In this document: piece by piece, positions 38,320 to 46,800 of the stretch
How positions within the stretch are numbered: position 1 is the first letter of the stretch
Layout of the letters: each line of letters begins with the position of its first letter
Source of the DNA: Thermogemmatispora onikobensis
GTDB taxonomy: Bacteria; Chloroflexota; Ktedonobacteria; Ktedonobacterales; Ktedonobacteraceae
Reading direction: 5' to 3'
DNA: 64,000 nucleotides
NCBI RefSeq assembly: GCF_001748285.1
Contig: NZ_BDGT01000018.1
Span: forward strand, 31,221 to 95,220
Notes under the pieces: model-generated
Told to the model about the DNA's origin: nothing
The model's input: the letters and a program-made list of their open reading frames with translations, nothing else
Database searches by the model: none
Program-made: the position numbers and the translations under genes

Positions 38320-39225
38320 ATGGAAACCCCTGAAAGTGGGCCACTTTCGATCCTCTTCGGGGCAAATGTTGATCCTACCGCGGACGATCCGCGCAGGCCC
38401 GTGGAACTCGCGCGCGCCGTGGAAGAAGCCGGCTTTGACCTCATCGGTATTCAGGATCACCCGTACAATGCGGGCTTTCTTGACACCTGGACGCTCATTG
38501 CCGTGCTAGCGCAGGCCACACAGCGCGTGCGCTTCTTCCCTAACGTTGCCAATTTGCCGCTGCGTCCCCCGCTGATGCTGGCCAAAGCCGCGGCCACCCT
38601 TGACGTCCTCTGTGGCGGTCGCATCGAGCTGGGGCTGGGGGCTGGTGCCTTCGCTGACGGCATTGTTGCTATGGGGGGGCCACGGCGCAGCGCTGGCGAA
38701 GCGGTTGCGGCCCTGGAGGAAGCAATGCAGCTCATACGCCGCTTCTGGAGCGGAGAGCGCAGCCTTCACTTTCAAGGACGCTACTACAGTGCCGAGGGAG
38801 CGCACCCCGGTCCGCGTCCGGCCCATTCGATTGGCATCTGGCTGGGGGCCTATCGTCCGCGCATGCTACGCCTGACTGGACGTCTGGCCGATGGCTGGAT
38901 TCCCAGCAGCACCTACGCGGCCCCCGAGCAGCTGCCTGCCATGCAGCGTCAGATTGACGAAGCTGCTCAGCAGGCAGGGCGTTCGCCGCACGCCATTCGG
39001 CGCATCTACAATATCATCGGCCAGATCACCACAGCTGGCCCCGGCTGGGAACGCGGCACCTTCCGCGGCGGCGTCCAGGACTGGATTACAGAGCTGACGC
39101 GCCTGGTGCGCGAAGTGGGAATGGATACCTTTATCTACTGGCCTCTGGAGGACCGTCTACCTCAGATCCAGCGCTTCGCTGCCGAGGTGATCCCTGGCGT
39201 TCGCGCGGCCCTCAGTACTTCCTGA
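38320..39225 (+). CDS. LLM class F420-dependent oxidoreductase (2 of 3)
   Basis: 301 residues. Another luciferase-like monooxygenase family barrel: GFDLIGIQDHPYN, LDVLCGGRIELGLGAGAF, IGIWLGAYRPRMLRLTGRLADGWIPS. It is not a close copy of the first, so the two are not a recent duplication. The start is ATG 38320, which follows AAGGAGCAAGG-like bases. A role in F420-dependent reduction or detoxification is typical of the family; the substrate is unknown. Confidence 0.92.
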   Translation: METPESGPLSILFGANVDPTADDPRRPVELARAVEEAGFDLIGIQDHPYNAGFLDTWTLIAVLAQATQRVRFFPNVANLPLRPPLMLAKAAATLDVLCGGRIELGLGAGAFADGIVAMGGPRRSAGEAVAALEEAMQLIRRFWSGERSLHFQGRYYSAEGAHPGPRPAHSIGIWLGAYRPRMLRLTGRLADGWIPSSTYAAPEQLPAMQRQIDEAAQQAGRSPHAIRRIYNIIGQITTAGPGWERGTFRGGVQDWITELTRLVREVGMDTFIYWPLEDRLPQIQRFAAEVIPGVRAALSTS

Positions 39226-39291
39226 TCTGGCCCTGGCTTTAGCCCGGGTGCCCGGACATAAGACGTCAGCGGCCCCCAGGGCATAGCGGAC

Positions 39292-39325
39292 GGCCAGCAA
39301 CGACTTCGATGGGCCGCTGCTGGCC
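39292..39325. terminator. Hairpin between LLM-2 and argG
   Basis: GGCCAGCA pairs with TGCTGGCC across an 18-base loop, between the convergent LLM gene and argG. No T-run; a bidirectional terminator is likely. Confidence 0.5.
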
Positions 39326-39351
39326 ATCTCTGCTCTCTTCAAGTCAAGTGT

Positions 39352-40686
39352 TCAGCTCTGTCCTTCTGTTGAGGCTGAGGAGGAAGAGGGGGAAGCAGAA
39401 GCAGCGTGGGCCGGCCCTTTCTCCAGGAGGTTGCCCTCGACGCCTTTCAGCAAGTTCCCCTCGATACCGAGCGAGGGGAGGAGCTGGGCCTGGGCCTGTG
39501 TCTGCAGCGGTAGACCCCACAGCTTAATGAAGCCGACGGCGGCGTTGTGGTCGAACTGATCGCCCGTATCGTAGGTGGCCAGGCTATGGCTATAGAGCGA
39601 ATGCTCGGACTGGCGTCCGACCACCGCGAACTGGCCCGGCGCCAGCTTCACGCGCACCTTGCCGCTCACAAAGCGCTGCGTGCTCTGCACATAAGCCGCC
39701 AGATCCTGATGGAGGGCACTATACCACTGCCCATTGTAAATCAGGCGCGCATATTCGGCAGAAACCAGCTCTTTGAAGCGCAGCTGATCGCGGCTGAGCG
39801 TCAGGCTCTCCAGGGCCTTATGCGCGGCATGGAGGACCACCGCCGCGGGAGCCTCGTAGATCTCACGCGACTTAATGCCCACCAGGCGATTCTCCACGTG
39901 ATCGATGCGCCCGATCCCGTACTTCCCGGCCAAAGGATTGAGCGTCTCGATCAGCGTCACCCCATCGATCTCCTCGCCGTTCAGGGCCACCGGAATACCG
40001 TGCTCGAAGGTCAGCTCGATGTAAGTTGGCTCAGGGATAGGCAGACCGCCCTGGCGCCCGAAGAGCCAGGGGCTGGTTGTCCAGGCATAGACATCCTCCG
40101 GCGGCTCCTGCCAGGGATCTTCCAGCACGCCGCACTCGATGCTGCGTCCCCAGAGATTCTGATCAATTGAGTAGGGGCTGGCGTTCGTCACCGGAATGGG
40201 AATATTGTGCTCGGCGGCGTAGGCAATCTCGCTGTCGCGCGTCATGCTCCACTCACGCACCGGGGCGATGATCTTCAGATCGGGGGCCAGCGTCGCGATC
40301 GAGACATCGAAGCGCACCTGGTCGTTGCCCTTCCCGGTACAGCCATGAGCCACAGCGACCGCTCCCTCGGCGCGGGCTACCTCCACCAGCAAGCGGGCAA
40401 TTAAAGGACGGGCCAGAGCGGTTGCCAGCGGATACTGGCCCTCATACATCGCGCCGGCCTGCAGGGCGGGCCAGACAAAATAGCGCACAAAGTCAGCCCG
40501 CGCATCCACGACAATCGCCTTCACCGCTCCGATCTGTTCCGCGCGGCGGGCGATACTTTGCAGGTCGCGGTCGTTGCCGACATCGATCGTCAGCGCGATC
40601 ACATCCAGGTCATATTTCTCCTTAATCCAGCGGATTGCCACAGAGGTATCCAGACCGCCGGAGTAGGCGAGAACCGCAGTAGCCAT
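39352..40686 (-). CDS. argG: Argininosuccinate synthase, canonical
   Basis: 444 residues. It joins citrulline and aspartate with ATP to argininosuccinate. The P-loop ATP site is VLAYSGGLDTSVAIRW, GCTGKGNDQVRFDV binds aspartate and citrulline, SPYSIDQNLWGRSIE is the conserved citrulline segment and KSREIYEAPAA the C-terminal one. A low-complexity Ser/Ala tail of about 40 residues is added. ATG 40686 follows GGGAGGG inside the end of argH, 4 bases after its stop. It is the last gene of the T-box operon. Confidence 0.95.
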   Translation of the reverse strand: MATAVLAYSGGLDTSVAIRWIKEKYDLDVIALTIDVGNDRDLQSIARRAEQIGAVKAIVVDARADFVRYFVWPALQAGAMYEGQYPLATALARPLIARLLVEVARAEGAVAVAHGCTGKGNDQVRFDVSIATLAPDLKIIAPVREWSMTRDSEIAYAAEHNIPIPVTNASPYSIDQNLWGRSIECGVLEDPWQEPPEDVYAWTTSPWLFGRQGGLPIPEPTYIELTFEHGIPVALNGEEIDGVTLIETLNPLAGKYGIGRIDHVENRLVGIKSREIYEAPAAVVLHAAHKALESLTLSRDQLRFKELVSAEYARLIYNGQWYSALHQDLAAYVQSTQRFVSGKVRVKLAPGQFAVVGRQSEHSLYSHSLATYDTGDQFDHNAAVGFIKLWGLPLQTQAQAQLLPSLGIEGNLLKGVEGNLLEKGPAHAASASPSSSSASTEGQS

Positions 40687-40690
40687 CAGC

Positions 40691-42148
40691 TTAAGCCCTC
40701 CCATGCTCAGACTGAATCTCGCCCAGCGCTGACGCGGGGCTATCCTGGTTGCCCTGGCCATCCTGTCCTGAGCCTGTCAGGCGCCGGATCGCCGTTTCAA
40801 AGGTGGCAGTGCGTTCCTGCCAGGCCGCTCGGGCTGCGGTCAGCTGCTGAGCAATCTGCTCCAGGCCGAGATTCCCGGCTCCGCCCAGGTGATTGCGCTT
40901 CTTGAGGCGCTCGACCAGCTGCTCGCGGCCCTCCGTTGGCAGCGCTTCATGGCGATCGAGCTGAGCTGTGACCTCGGCTCCCACAATCCGATAGGCATCG
41001 CGAAACGGCAGGTTGGCAGTGCGCGTTAGCTCGTAGGCGCGATCGGTGGCGAAGAGTTCGAATGTGCAGGCGGCGACCAGGCGGTCGACATTCACCTCCA
41101 ACGACCCCACCACCAGCGTAGAGATCTCCAGGCACTCACGCACCACATCTAGCGCTTCCATAAAGGGGCGCTTGGTCTCCTGATAGTCCATATTGTAGCC
41201 CGAGGGCAGGCCGGTGACAATGCCCAGAATCTGCTGCTGAAGAGCCAGCACCGTCTGTGTGCGGGCGCGCACCAGCTCCATCACGCCCAGATTGCGCTTC
41301 TGGGGCATAATGCTGCTGCCCGTACATAGTTCCTGGGGGACGTGGAAGAAATTGTACTCCGCCGTTGTGAACAGCAAGATATCCTGAGCCAGCTTACTCA
41401 GGTCCAGCATGATCTGGGCCAGGGCCTGGACAATGGCCGCCTCGACTTTGCCGCGGCTATTCTGGACATAGATCACATTATGCTGCACACGCGCGAAGCC
41501 AAGCAGCTCGGCAGTATACTGGCGATCGATGGCGATTGGCACCCCGTAGCCGGCAGCGGAGCCAAGCGGCGACTGGTCGTTCAAACTGTAAGCGGCGCTC
41601 AGCAGCTGCTCATCGTCGAGTAGGGACTCGGCGAAAGCGCCGGCCCACAGGGCCACCGATGAGAGCATAGCCCGCTGCATATGGGTATAGCCGGGCATCG
41701 GCACATCGGTATGGGCGCTGGCGAAGCGCCAGAGCGTTTCCGCCAGAGTCAGCAGGGAATTGGCGATTCCATGCAGCTGCTCCTTGGCATAGAGGCGCAG
41801 ATCAACCAGCACCTGATCATTGCGCGAGCGCGCCATGTGGATCTTCTTGCCGGCAGCACCAGCCACCTCTGCCAGGTAATTCTCGACACACGTATGCACG
41901 TCCTCATCGCTGGGCGTGATCGTAAACTGTCCCGCTTCGGCCAGGCGGAGGATGTCACACAGAGCCTCTTTCAAGGCTCTGTGCTCATCCTCCGTCAGCA
42001 CGCCAATCTTGGTGAGCATGGCCGCATGTGCCAGCGATCCCCAGACATCGTAGCGCACCAGGCGGCTATCGAGAGCGCTATTCTGCGCCGCCTCGAAACG
42101 CTCGACCTGCTCATTCACACGATAGGTTTTCTGCCAGAGTTTCGGCAT
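40691..42148 (-). CDS. argH: Argininosuccinate lyase
   Basis: 485 residues. It splits argininosuccinate into arginine and fumarate in the last step of arginine synthesis. The fumarase-superfamily signature is GSSIMPQKRN, with ARSRNDQVLVDLRLY and PGYTHMQRA in the N half. ATG 42148 follows GGGAGGG and is 3 bases after the stop of the upstream argG paralog. The tight spacing on both sides places all three genes in one operon. Confidence 0.96.
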   Translation of the reverse strand: MPKLWQKTYRVNEQVERFEAAQNSALDSRLVRYDVWGSLAHAAMLTKIGVLTEDEHRALKEALCDILRLAEAGQFTITPSDEDVHTCVENYLAEVAGAAGKKIHMARSRNDQVLVDLRLYAKEQLHGIANSLLTLAETLWRFASAHTDVPMPGYTHMQRAMLSSVALWAGAFAESLLDDEQLLSAAYSLNDQSPLGSAAGYGVPIAIDRQYTAELLGFARVQHNVIYVQNSRGKVEAAIVQALAQIMLDLSKLAQDILLFTTAEYNFFHVPQELCTGSSIMPQKRNLGVMELVRARTQTVLALQQQILGIVTGLPSGYNMDYQETKRPFMEALDVVRECLEISTLVVGSLEVNVDRLVAACTFELFATDRAYELTRTANLPFRDAYRIVGAEVTAQLDRHEALPTEGREQLVERLKKRNHLGGAGNLGLEQIAQQLTAARAAWQERTATFETAIRRLTGSGQDGQGNQDSPASALGEIQSEHGRA

Positions 42149-42151
42149 GAA

Positions 42152-43447
42152 TCAGATCCCTCCCACGGGACTGAACCCCAGATTCTTGTTGCGGCGCGAG
42201 ATCAGCTCATAAGGCAGACCGCGGATGTGGGCCACAGCGGCGCACTCCTTCTGATTGAAACTGGCGCTCTTGATAGAGCGCACATCGGGGAAGAAGAGAC
42301 CGCCCTCCGCTTTGCGTGCCACAATATCAATGTTCCCCTTATAGAGCTGGAGCGTATACTCGCCGTTCACCACCTTCTGCGTTTCAGCGATAAAGGCATC
42401 GATGGCCTGCTTCAGAGGATGGAACCACTCGCCGTGATAGACCATGCGTGCCCAGTAAGCCTCAAGAGGACGCTTCAGCTGGATCTCCTCCTTTGTCAAA
42501 CAGAACTGTTCCAGATCGCGATGGACCTTCAGCAAGATGGTAGCTGCGGGAGCCTCGTAGATCTCGCGGGACTTGAGGCCCATGATGCCATCCTCAAAGA
42601 GGTCGATTTTGCCGATTCCATTGGCTCCACCGATCACATTCAACTGCTCGATCATCTCATCGAGCGGGACCTCATGGCCGTCCAGGGCAACCGGCAAGCC
42701 GTTACGCCAGGTCAACTTGATCGTCGTCGGCTTATCCGGGGCCTTCTGAGGAGGAGTCAGCCACATCCAGATCGAATCGGGCAGCTCTGTATCCAGATCG
42801 ATCCCGCCGCTGGCGATCGAGCGACACCACATCGTCTTGTCATCGCCGCCGACAATGATCTCCTCGATCGGAACGCCGTAGTGCTCCATCAGCAGCCCCT
42901 CCTCGCTGCGCGTCAGGTCGAAATCGCGCACCGGCACAAAGATCGCCAGGCCGGGAGCGAAGAGGCTAAAAACGTTATGCATGCGGTACTGGTCGTTACC
43001 TTTGCCGCTGGAACCCTCCATCAGGGCATCGCAACCCAGCTCCAGAGCCTTCTGAGCCACCCTGGCGGCGATCAACTGGCGCGTCATCGAGGTCGAGACG
43101 GGATAGCCGTTGTAGTCCGAGTTGGCCTGAATGGCTTTGGTCAGCCACTGCTCGGTGAACTCCTTTCTGGCATCGATCGTAATCGGCTGAATACCCAACT
43201 GGACCGCGCGCTCTACCGCCATATCGATCTCCTCTTGCCCCTGACCGACATCAACATTGATGGCGTACAGCTCCCGGGCCTTGTACTTGAGCTGGGAGAG
43301 CTTGACGCAGAGCGACGAATCAAGGCCGCCGGAGTAAGCGAGGGCGATGCTCTTCCCCTGGGGAACCTCTACCGCCTCGATCTTCTGCAGGGCAACTGCG
43401 AGAGCACTTTGCTTGTCGGTCTGCTGTTTCTGATTGCTGGTTGTCAT
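42152..43447 (-). CDS. Divergent argininosuccinate synthase-like protein (argG paralog)
   Basis: 431 residues, the first gene of the T-box operon. It belongs to the argininosuccinate synthase family: P-loop IALAYSGGLDSSLCVK, GSSGKGNDQYRMHNV in place of GCTGKGNDQVRF, and KSREIYEAPAA retained. The segment that in canonical ArgG reads SPYSIDQNLWGRSIE is VGGDDKTMWCRSIASGG here, so the Tyr-Ser of the citrulline site is Gly-Gly. ATG 43447 follows AAGGAG; the frame runs further upstream without conservation. It could be a second argininosuccinate synthase, or ligate a different acceptor. It is not a recent copy of the argG that lies two genes downstream. Confidence 0.9.
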   Translation of the reverse strand: MTTSNQKQQTDKQSALAVALQKIEAVEVPQGKSIALAYSGGLDSSLCVKLSQLKYKARELYAINVDVGQGQEEIDMAVERAVQLGIQPITIDARKEFTEQWLTKAIQANSDYNGYPVSTSMTRQLIAARVAQKALELGCDALMEGSSGKGNDQYRMHNVFSLFAPGLAIFVPVRDFDLTRSEEGLLMEHYGVPIEEIIVGGDDKTMWCRSIASGGIDLDTELPDSIWMWLTPPQKAPDKPTTIKLTWRNGLPVALDGHEVPLDEMIEQLNVIGGANGIGKIDLFEDGIMGLKSREIYEAPAATILLKVHRDLEQFCLTKEEIQLKRPLEAYWARMVYHGEWFHPLKQAIDAFIAETQKVVNGEYTLQLYKGNIDIVARKAEGGLFFPDVRSIKSASFNQKECAAVAHIRGLPYELISRRNKNLGFSPVGGI

Positions 43448-43504
43448 CGTGCAACACTCCTTCAAGGTCAAGGAAAACGTGTCGAGAAGGAGCGAGCAGG
43501 CATC

Positions 43505-43735
43505 AAAAAACCCTCGCCCCTTCCTGTCCTGGAAACCTGAAGGGACGAGAGTAGGCAAAGGCGAGATGAGATTGAGGACTCGCTTGCACCTACACCCGTG
43601 GTGCCACCCTTATTGTCACCAGCCGCTGCCTAGCGCCGGAGAGAGAAGACCAGCTCTCTCCTGTTGGATGCCGCTCACACCAGTGTGAGGAGCATGCACG
43701 GTGACCGCTCTTTCCGGTTATTGCGCTGCGCGGGA
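43505..43735 (-). promoter_or_regulatory. T-box riboswitch with intrinsic terminator, arg operon leader
   Basis: On the minus strand the T-box sequence GGGTGGCACCACGGGTG (43593-43609) lies upstream of a terminator: CTCGTCCCTTC (43549-43539) pairs with GAAGGGGCGAG (43523-43513) with one G-U wobble, then TTTTTT (43510-43505). Upstream are two hairpins, CTCACAC-TG-GTGTGAG and GGAGAGAG...CTCTCTCC, and GGAAAGAG typical of the Stem I base. T-box leaders pair uncharged tRNA with the leader to let transcription continue. I could not assign the specifier codon; an arginine tRNA is expected from context. The upstream end is approximate. Confidence 0.88.
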
Positions 43736-43740
43736 ACCAC

Positions 43741-44776
43741 CCACCTGATCCTACTTGCCCGTGATGTGCTCCCTTCCACTTCCCTCCCTGCCCCAGATCA
43801 GGATGCTTCTGACTTCAGGCGCATCACGGACTTTCTTCGGCCAGCCGCTCACGAAGGCGTTCCAGAGGGCGTGTCCTTCCGAACTCTCACCAATCATCGG
43901 ATCGCTGTTGGCCGCTTCCTCTGTACTACGTTCGCTCAACGCGGGACAGCTATCAGCAAGCCCGTATTCGATTGTCGCTTGTGTGGCGTGAACACCTGCC
44001 CTGGTGGAATGATGGCCTCTCTCGGCTTCTTGCCCGACTGCCTGGCGCATCTGATCTGCCAGGGGTGGTGCCGCGGTGTCTTCCTGCTGATGAAAAAGAG
44101 AGATGCCTGCGAGCAATGGCCTGCCCGGCAGGCATACCTTTTTTCAGCATTGATGTTGTAGTGTAGATCACGGCAAGTGGAGCGAACTGCCGCCAGACCG
44201 GCTCTGGAGGCCAGAAACGAGTATTTCGCAGGAGACAGCGCGCAGAGGAAGGTTGCTTATGCGAGCTGCGGACTCCTGGCGGCTTTCGGGAGCGCAATGC
44301 TGGAGCGAGTGACGCTCATCCAGATCGCAGCCTGCGGCTCTGTCAGCAAGGCCCACACCCAGACGGCCCACCACCTTCCAGGGAGGCGCTTCGCTGTCGT
44401 CATCCTCCGCTACCTCTTGCTGAGGCTTCTCCTGCCTGCTCTCGTTGTCGCTCTTGATGCCAGCCTCTATTCCCAGAAGCTAAACACTCTGCCAGAACTA
44501 TTATACAGGCACGGTCGGGATTGCGCAAGTTTCTGCCTGGCGGACAGGTGACTTCTGTGCTAGCAGAAGCATATTATAAGGTAGCGTTTCCCTTCATCTT
44601 GAGCCTGCCATTGTTGCGCGGCAGCACTCAGGGCCACTGCTTCTACGGGGTTCGCTGCGGACAAGCCTTCGACACAGGTGGGATGCTTCTCCGTGTGTTC
44701 CTTCCAATCCTTCCCTGACGCCGGGTCTCCCCAGCCTTAGCCGTGAGAGAGTTGACCCTCTGCCGTTGTTGGCTGC
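43741..44776. other. Long region without gene upstream of the arg T-box
   Basis: About 1 kb with no convincing coding region. A 165-codon open frame on the plus strand (43664-44161) overlaps the T-box leader and has low-quality composition and no ribosome site, so I rejected it. The region presumably holds the arg operon promoter but no clear one was seen. Confidence 0.5.
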
Positions 44777-45283
44777 CTATCGGGCGCGCCTGGCCACTAC
44801 GATATACACCGCCGTTGAAAGCAACATGCAGAGCACCAGACCGATGAAACCCAGAGCGCCGGGACCCGTTGCTTGTTTGGTTGCCACCTCTATCGTAAGC
44901 CATTCGCCATAGACCAGTATCCAGATCAGCAAGAGTTTGAGCCAGTTGATCAGCCCTCGCGCTAAGCGGTACTGCCGAGCTGCGTTCTCTTCGGTAATGG
45001 CCCAGGGATAATTGAAAAACTGTGGGATGCGTGACAAGAGAGTCATGAAGATATAGGCAATAGCTGAGAAAATGGGGTAGTAGAGAAGATCGGATTTGTT
45101 AACATAGGCATCAGGCTGACCTGCGAGATTGAAATGACCAGGGATGCGTGCCGGCAATGTAGCCCAGTCCTGCACCGTCAGGTAAATGCTCAAGGCAATA
45201 CTGACCAGAGCGACGACCTCTATTCCTACTTCGAGGGGAGAGAGTGGTAGACGAACCACAGGACGCCCTTTTCTCGCGTGCAT
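44777..45283 (-). CDS. DUF1648-domain membrane protein
   Basis: 168 residues with four membrane helices. The DUF1648 signature is WATLPARIPGHFNLAGQPDAYVNKS (P-x-HF-x-GxPD pattern). Proteins of this type are related to SdpI-like immunity/toxin-resistance membrane proteins but their general role is unknown. ATG 45283 follows TTGGAGC; a TTG four codons earlier is in frame. It stands alone; neighbouring genes give no clue. Confidence 0.85.
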   Translation of the reverse strand: MHARKGRPVVRLPLSPLEVGIEVVALVSIALSIYLTVQDWATLPARIPGHFNLAGQPDAYVNKSDLLYYPIFSAIAYIFMTLLSRIPQFFNYPWAITEENAARQYRLARGLINWLKLLLIWILVYGEWLTIEVATKQATGPGALGFIGLVLCMLLSTAVYIVVARRAR

Positions 45284-45678
45284 AGCGTGCTCCAACTCGT
45301 TGAAACGCTTTTCCTTACTGAGCTAGCGTTGTGCCTCGAAAGCAGTCAAGAATCCGCAGCCCGGCATGAGGTACCGCTGTATACCGCCCCTGCGCAATTG
45401 ATCGGTGCTATCGCTCAAAGCCGATCTGGTAACTGTTCTATTCACTCGTCGTAATTCGCACATCAATTCTAAAAATACCATATGCCTGGCAGCGAGGTCA
45501 ACCCCGGCGAGCGGAGATACTGGCGGTGCAGCGTTGGCGCTTGTGCCCCTGCGGAGCGGTGTGTCATACTGGTAGCAGACGGGGCGGGGTGCTTGTGTCT
45601 GTGTGGGGGCAAGCAACCCCTGCCGCAAGAGAGACAGCCCACGCTCAGCTCAGTCCAGAGAGGGAGAATCATTGCACA

Positions 45679-46641
45679 ATGGTTGCTATTTCCATTCAGA
45701 TTGAAGGACAGACGGGTCTGACCTGGTCCCGCTGGAAGCGTCTGGTCGAAGCCATCGAAGGTCTGGGCTATGCTGGCCTCTTCCGCTCCGATCACTTCAC
45801 TGATCCCGTGCCGCCCGACCGTGAGGCCCTGGAAACCATTGTCTCGCTGGCCTATGCCGCCGACCATACCTGGCGCGTCCATTTTGGCCCCCTTGTCTCG
45901 CCGGTCTCCTTTCACCATCCCGTCATGGTAACGCGCCAGGCGATTGCTCTCGACGAGCTGAGCGGGGGACGTTTCATCTTCGGCGTAGGAGCTGGCTGGC
46001 AGGAACGCGAGCATACCATGTTCGGGCTCAACCTGGGTGATATGCGCACGCGCATGGCCCGCTTTGCCGAGGCCCTCGAGGTCATCACCCTCCTGTTGCG
46101 CTCCGAGCAGCCAGTCACCTTCAGCGGCAGCTTCTACCAGCTCCGCGAGGCGCAGCTCCTGCCCCGTCCGCAGCGACCTGGTGGGCCGCCCATCATGATC
46201 GGCGGCGGCGGACGTAAACGCACGCTGCCGCTGGCGGCACGTTACGCGGACATCTGGAACGCCGGCTTTCTCTCACCCGAGCAGTTTCGCGAGCTTTCGG
46301 CCTTTCTCGATCAACTACTGCAAGAGGTTGGGCGCCCGCCTGCGAGCGTTCAGCGCACCATGATGACCTCGCTCTTCTTCGGGCGCACACGCGAGGATCT
46401 CTATCAGCGCCTTGACTGGTGGCGTCACTATGATCCCAGCTACGCCCCCCTCTCCTCGCGAGAGATCCTGGAGCGAGTGCAGGCCCAGAATCGCACCATC
46501 GTCGGCACGCCCGACATGGCTATTGCCCAGATCAAGCGCTACGGCCAGGCCGGCGTTCAAGAGCTGATGCTGCAGTGGTTCTACCTCGACGACATCGACG
46601 GCCTGCGCGACTTCGCCGAGACAGTCCTGCCTTTTGTCTAG
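45679..46641 (+). CDS. LLM class F420-dependent oxidoreductase (3 of 3)
   Basis: 320 residues. Luciferase-like barrel: YAGLFRSDHFTDPVPPDREALETIVSLAYAADHT, LDELSGGRFIFGVGAGWQEREHTMFG, PPIMIGGGGRKRTLPLAARYADIWNAGF, GTPDMAIAQI. ATG 45679 was chosen because the conserved part begins MVAISIQIEG; the frame extends 51 codons upstream without conservation. This is the third such enzyme within 10 kb, which suggests F420 is important in this organism. Confidence 0.93.
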   Translation: MVAISIQIEGQTGLTWSRWKRLVEAIEGLGYAGLFRSDHFTDPVPPDREALETIVSLAYAADHTWRVHFGPLVSPVSFHHPVMVTRQAIALDELSGGRFIFGVGAGWQEREHTMFGLNLGDMRTRMARFAEALEVITLLLRSEQPVTFSGSFYQLREAQLLPRPQRPGGPPIMIGGGGRKRTLPLAARYADIWNAGFLSPEQFRELSAFLDQLLQEVGRPPASVQRTMMTSLFFGRTREDLYQRLDWWRHYDPSYAPLSSREILERVQAQNRTIVGTPDMAIAQIKRYGQAGVQELMLQWFYLDDIDGLRDFAETVLPFV

Positions 46642-46688
46642 TTGACAGACCTAGGACTGGGCAAGCAGGCGGACAGAGCAGCACAAAA

Positions 46689-46721
46689 AAGGATGGGACC
46701 CGCCTTACTGGTCCCATCCTT
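46689..46721. terminator. Bidirectional terminator between LLM-3 and ppc
   Basis: Perfect 12-base-pair stem (AAGGATGGGACC at 46689-46700 with 46710-46721), preceded by AAAAAA on the plus strand, i.e. a T6 run on the minus strand. It ends the convergent ppc transcript and probably the LLM transcript. Confidence 0.85.
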
Positions 46722-46730
46722 GCCTTCGTC

Positions 46731-46750
46731 TTGTCTTGTCTTGTCTTGTC
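46731..46750. repeat. (TTGTC)4 tandem repeat
   Basis: Four pentanucleotide TTGTC units, followed by GCCTC units, in the ppc/LLM intergenic space. Probably a slippage product. Confidence 0.6.
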
Positions 46751-46800
46751 GCCTCGCCTCGCTTTACGGATCTGCCTCTGCTGGCGAGGGAGGTGAACCA

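Noticed and set aside
41681..43540. 619-codon plus-strand frame opposite argH and the argG paralog
   Set aside because: It spans two well-supported minus-strand genes and their junction, and has no family resemblance.
43664..44161. 165-codon plus-strand open frame in the gap upstream of the arg operon
   Set aside because: No ribosome site, odd composition, no motif, and its start overlaps the T-box leader on the other strand.
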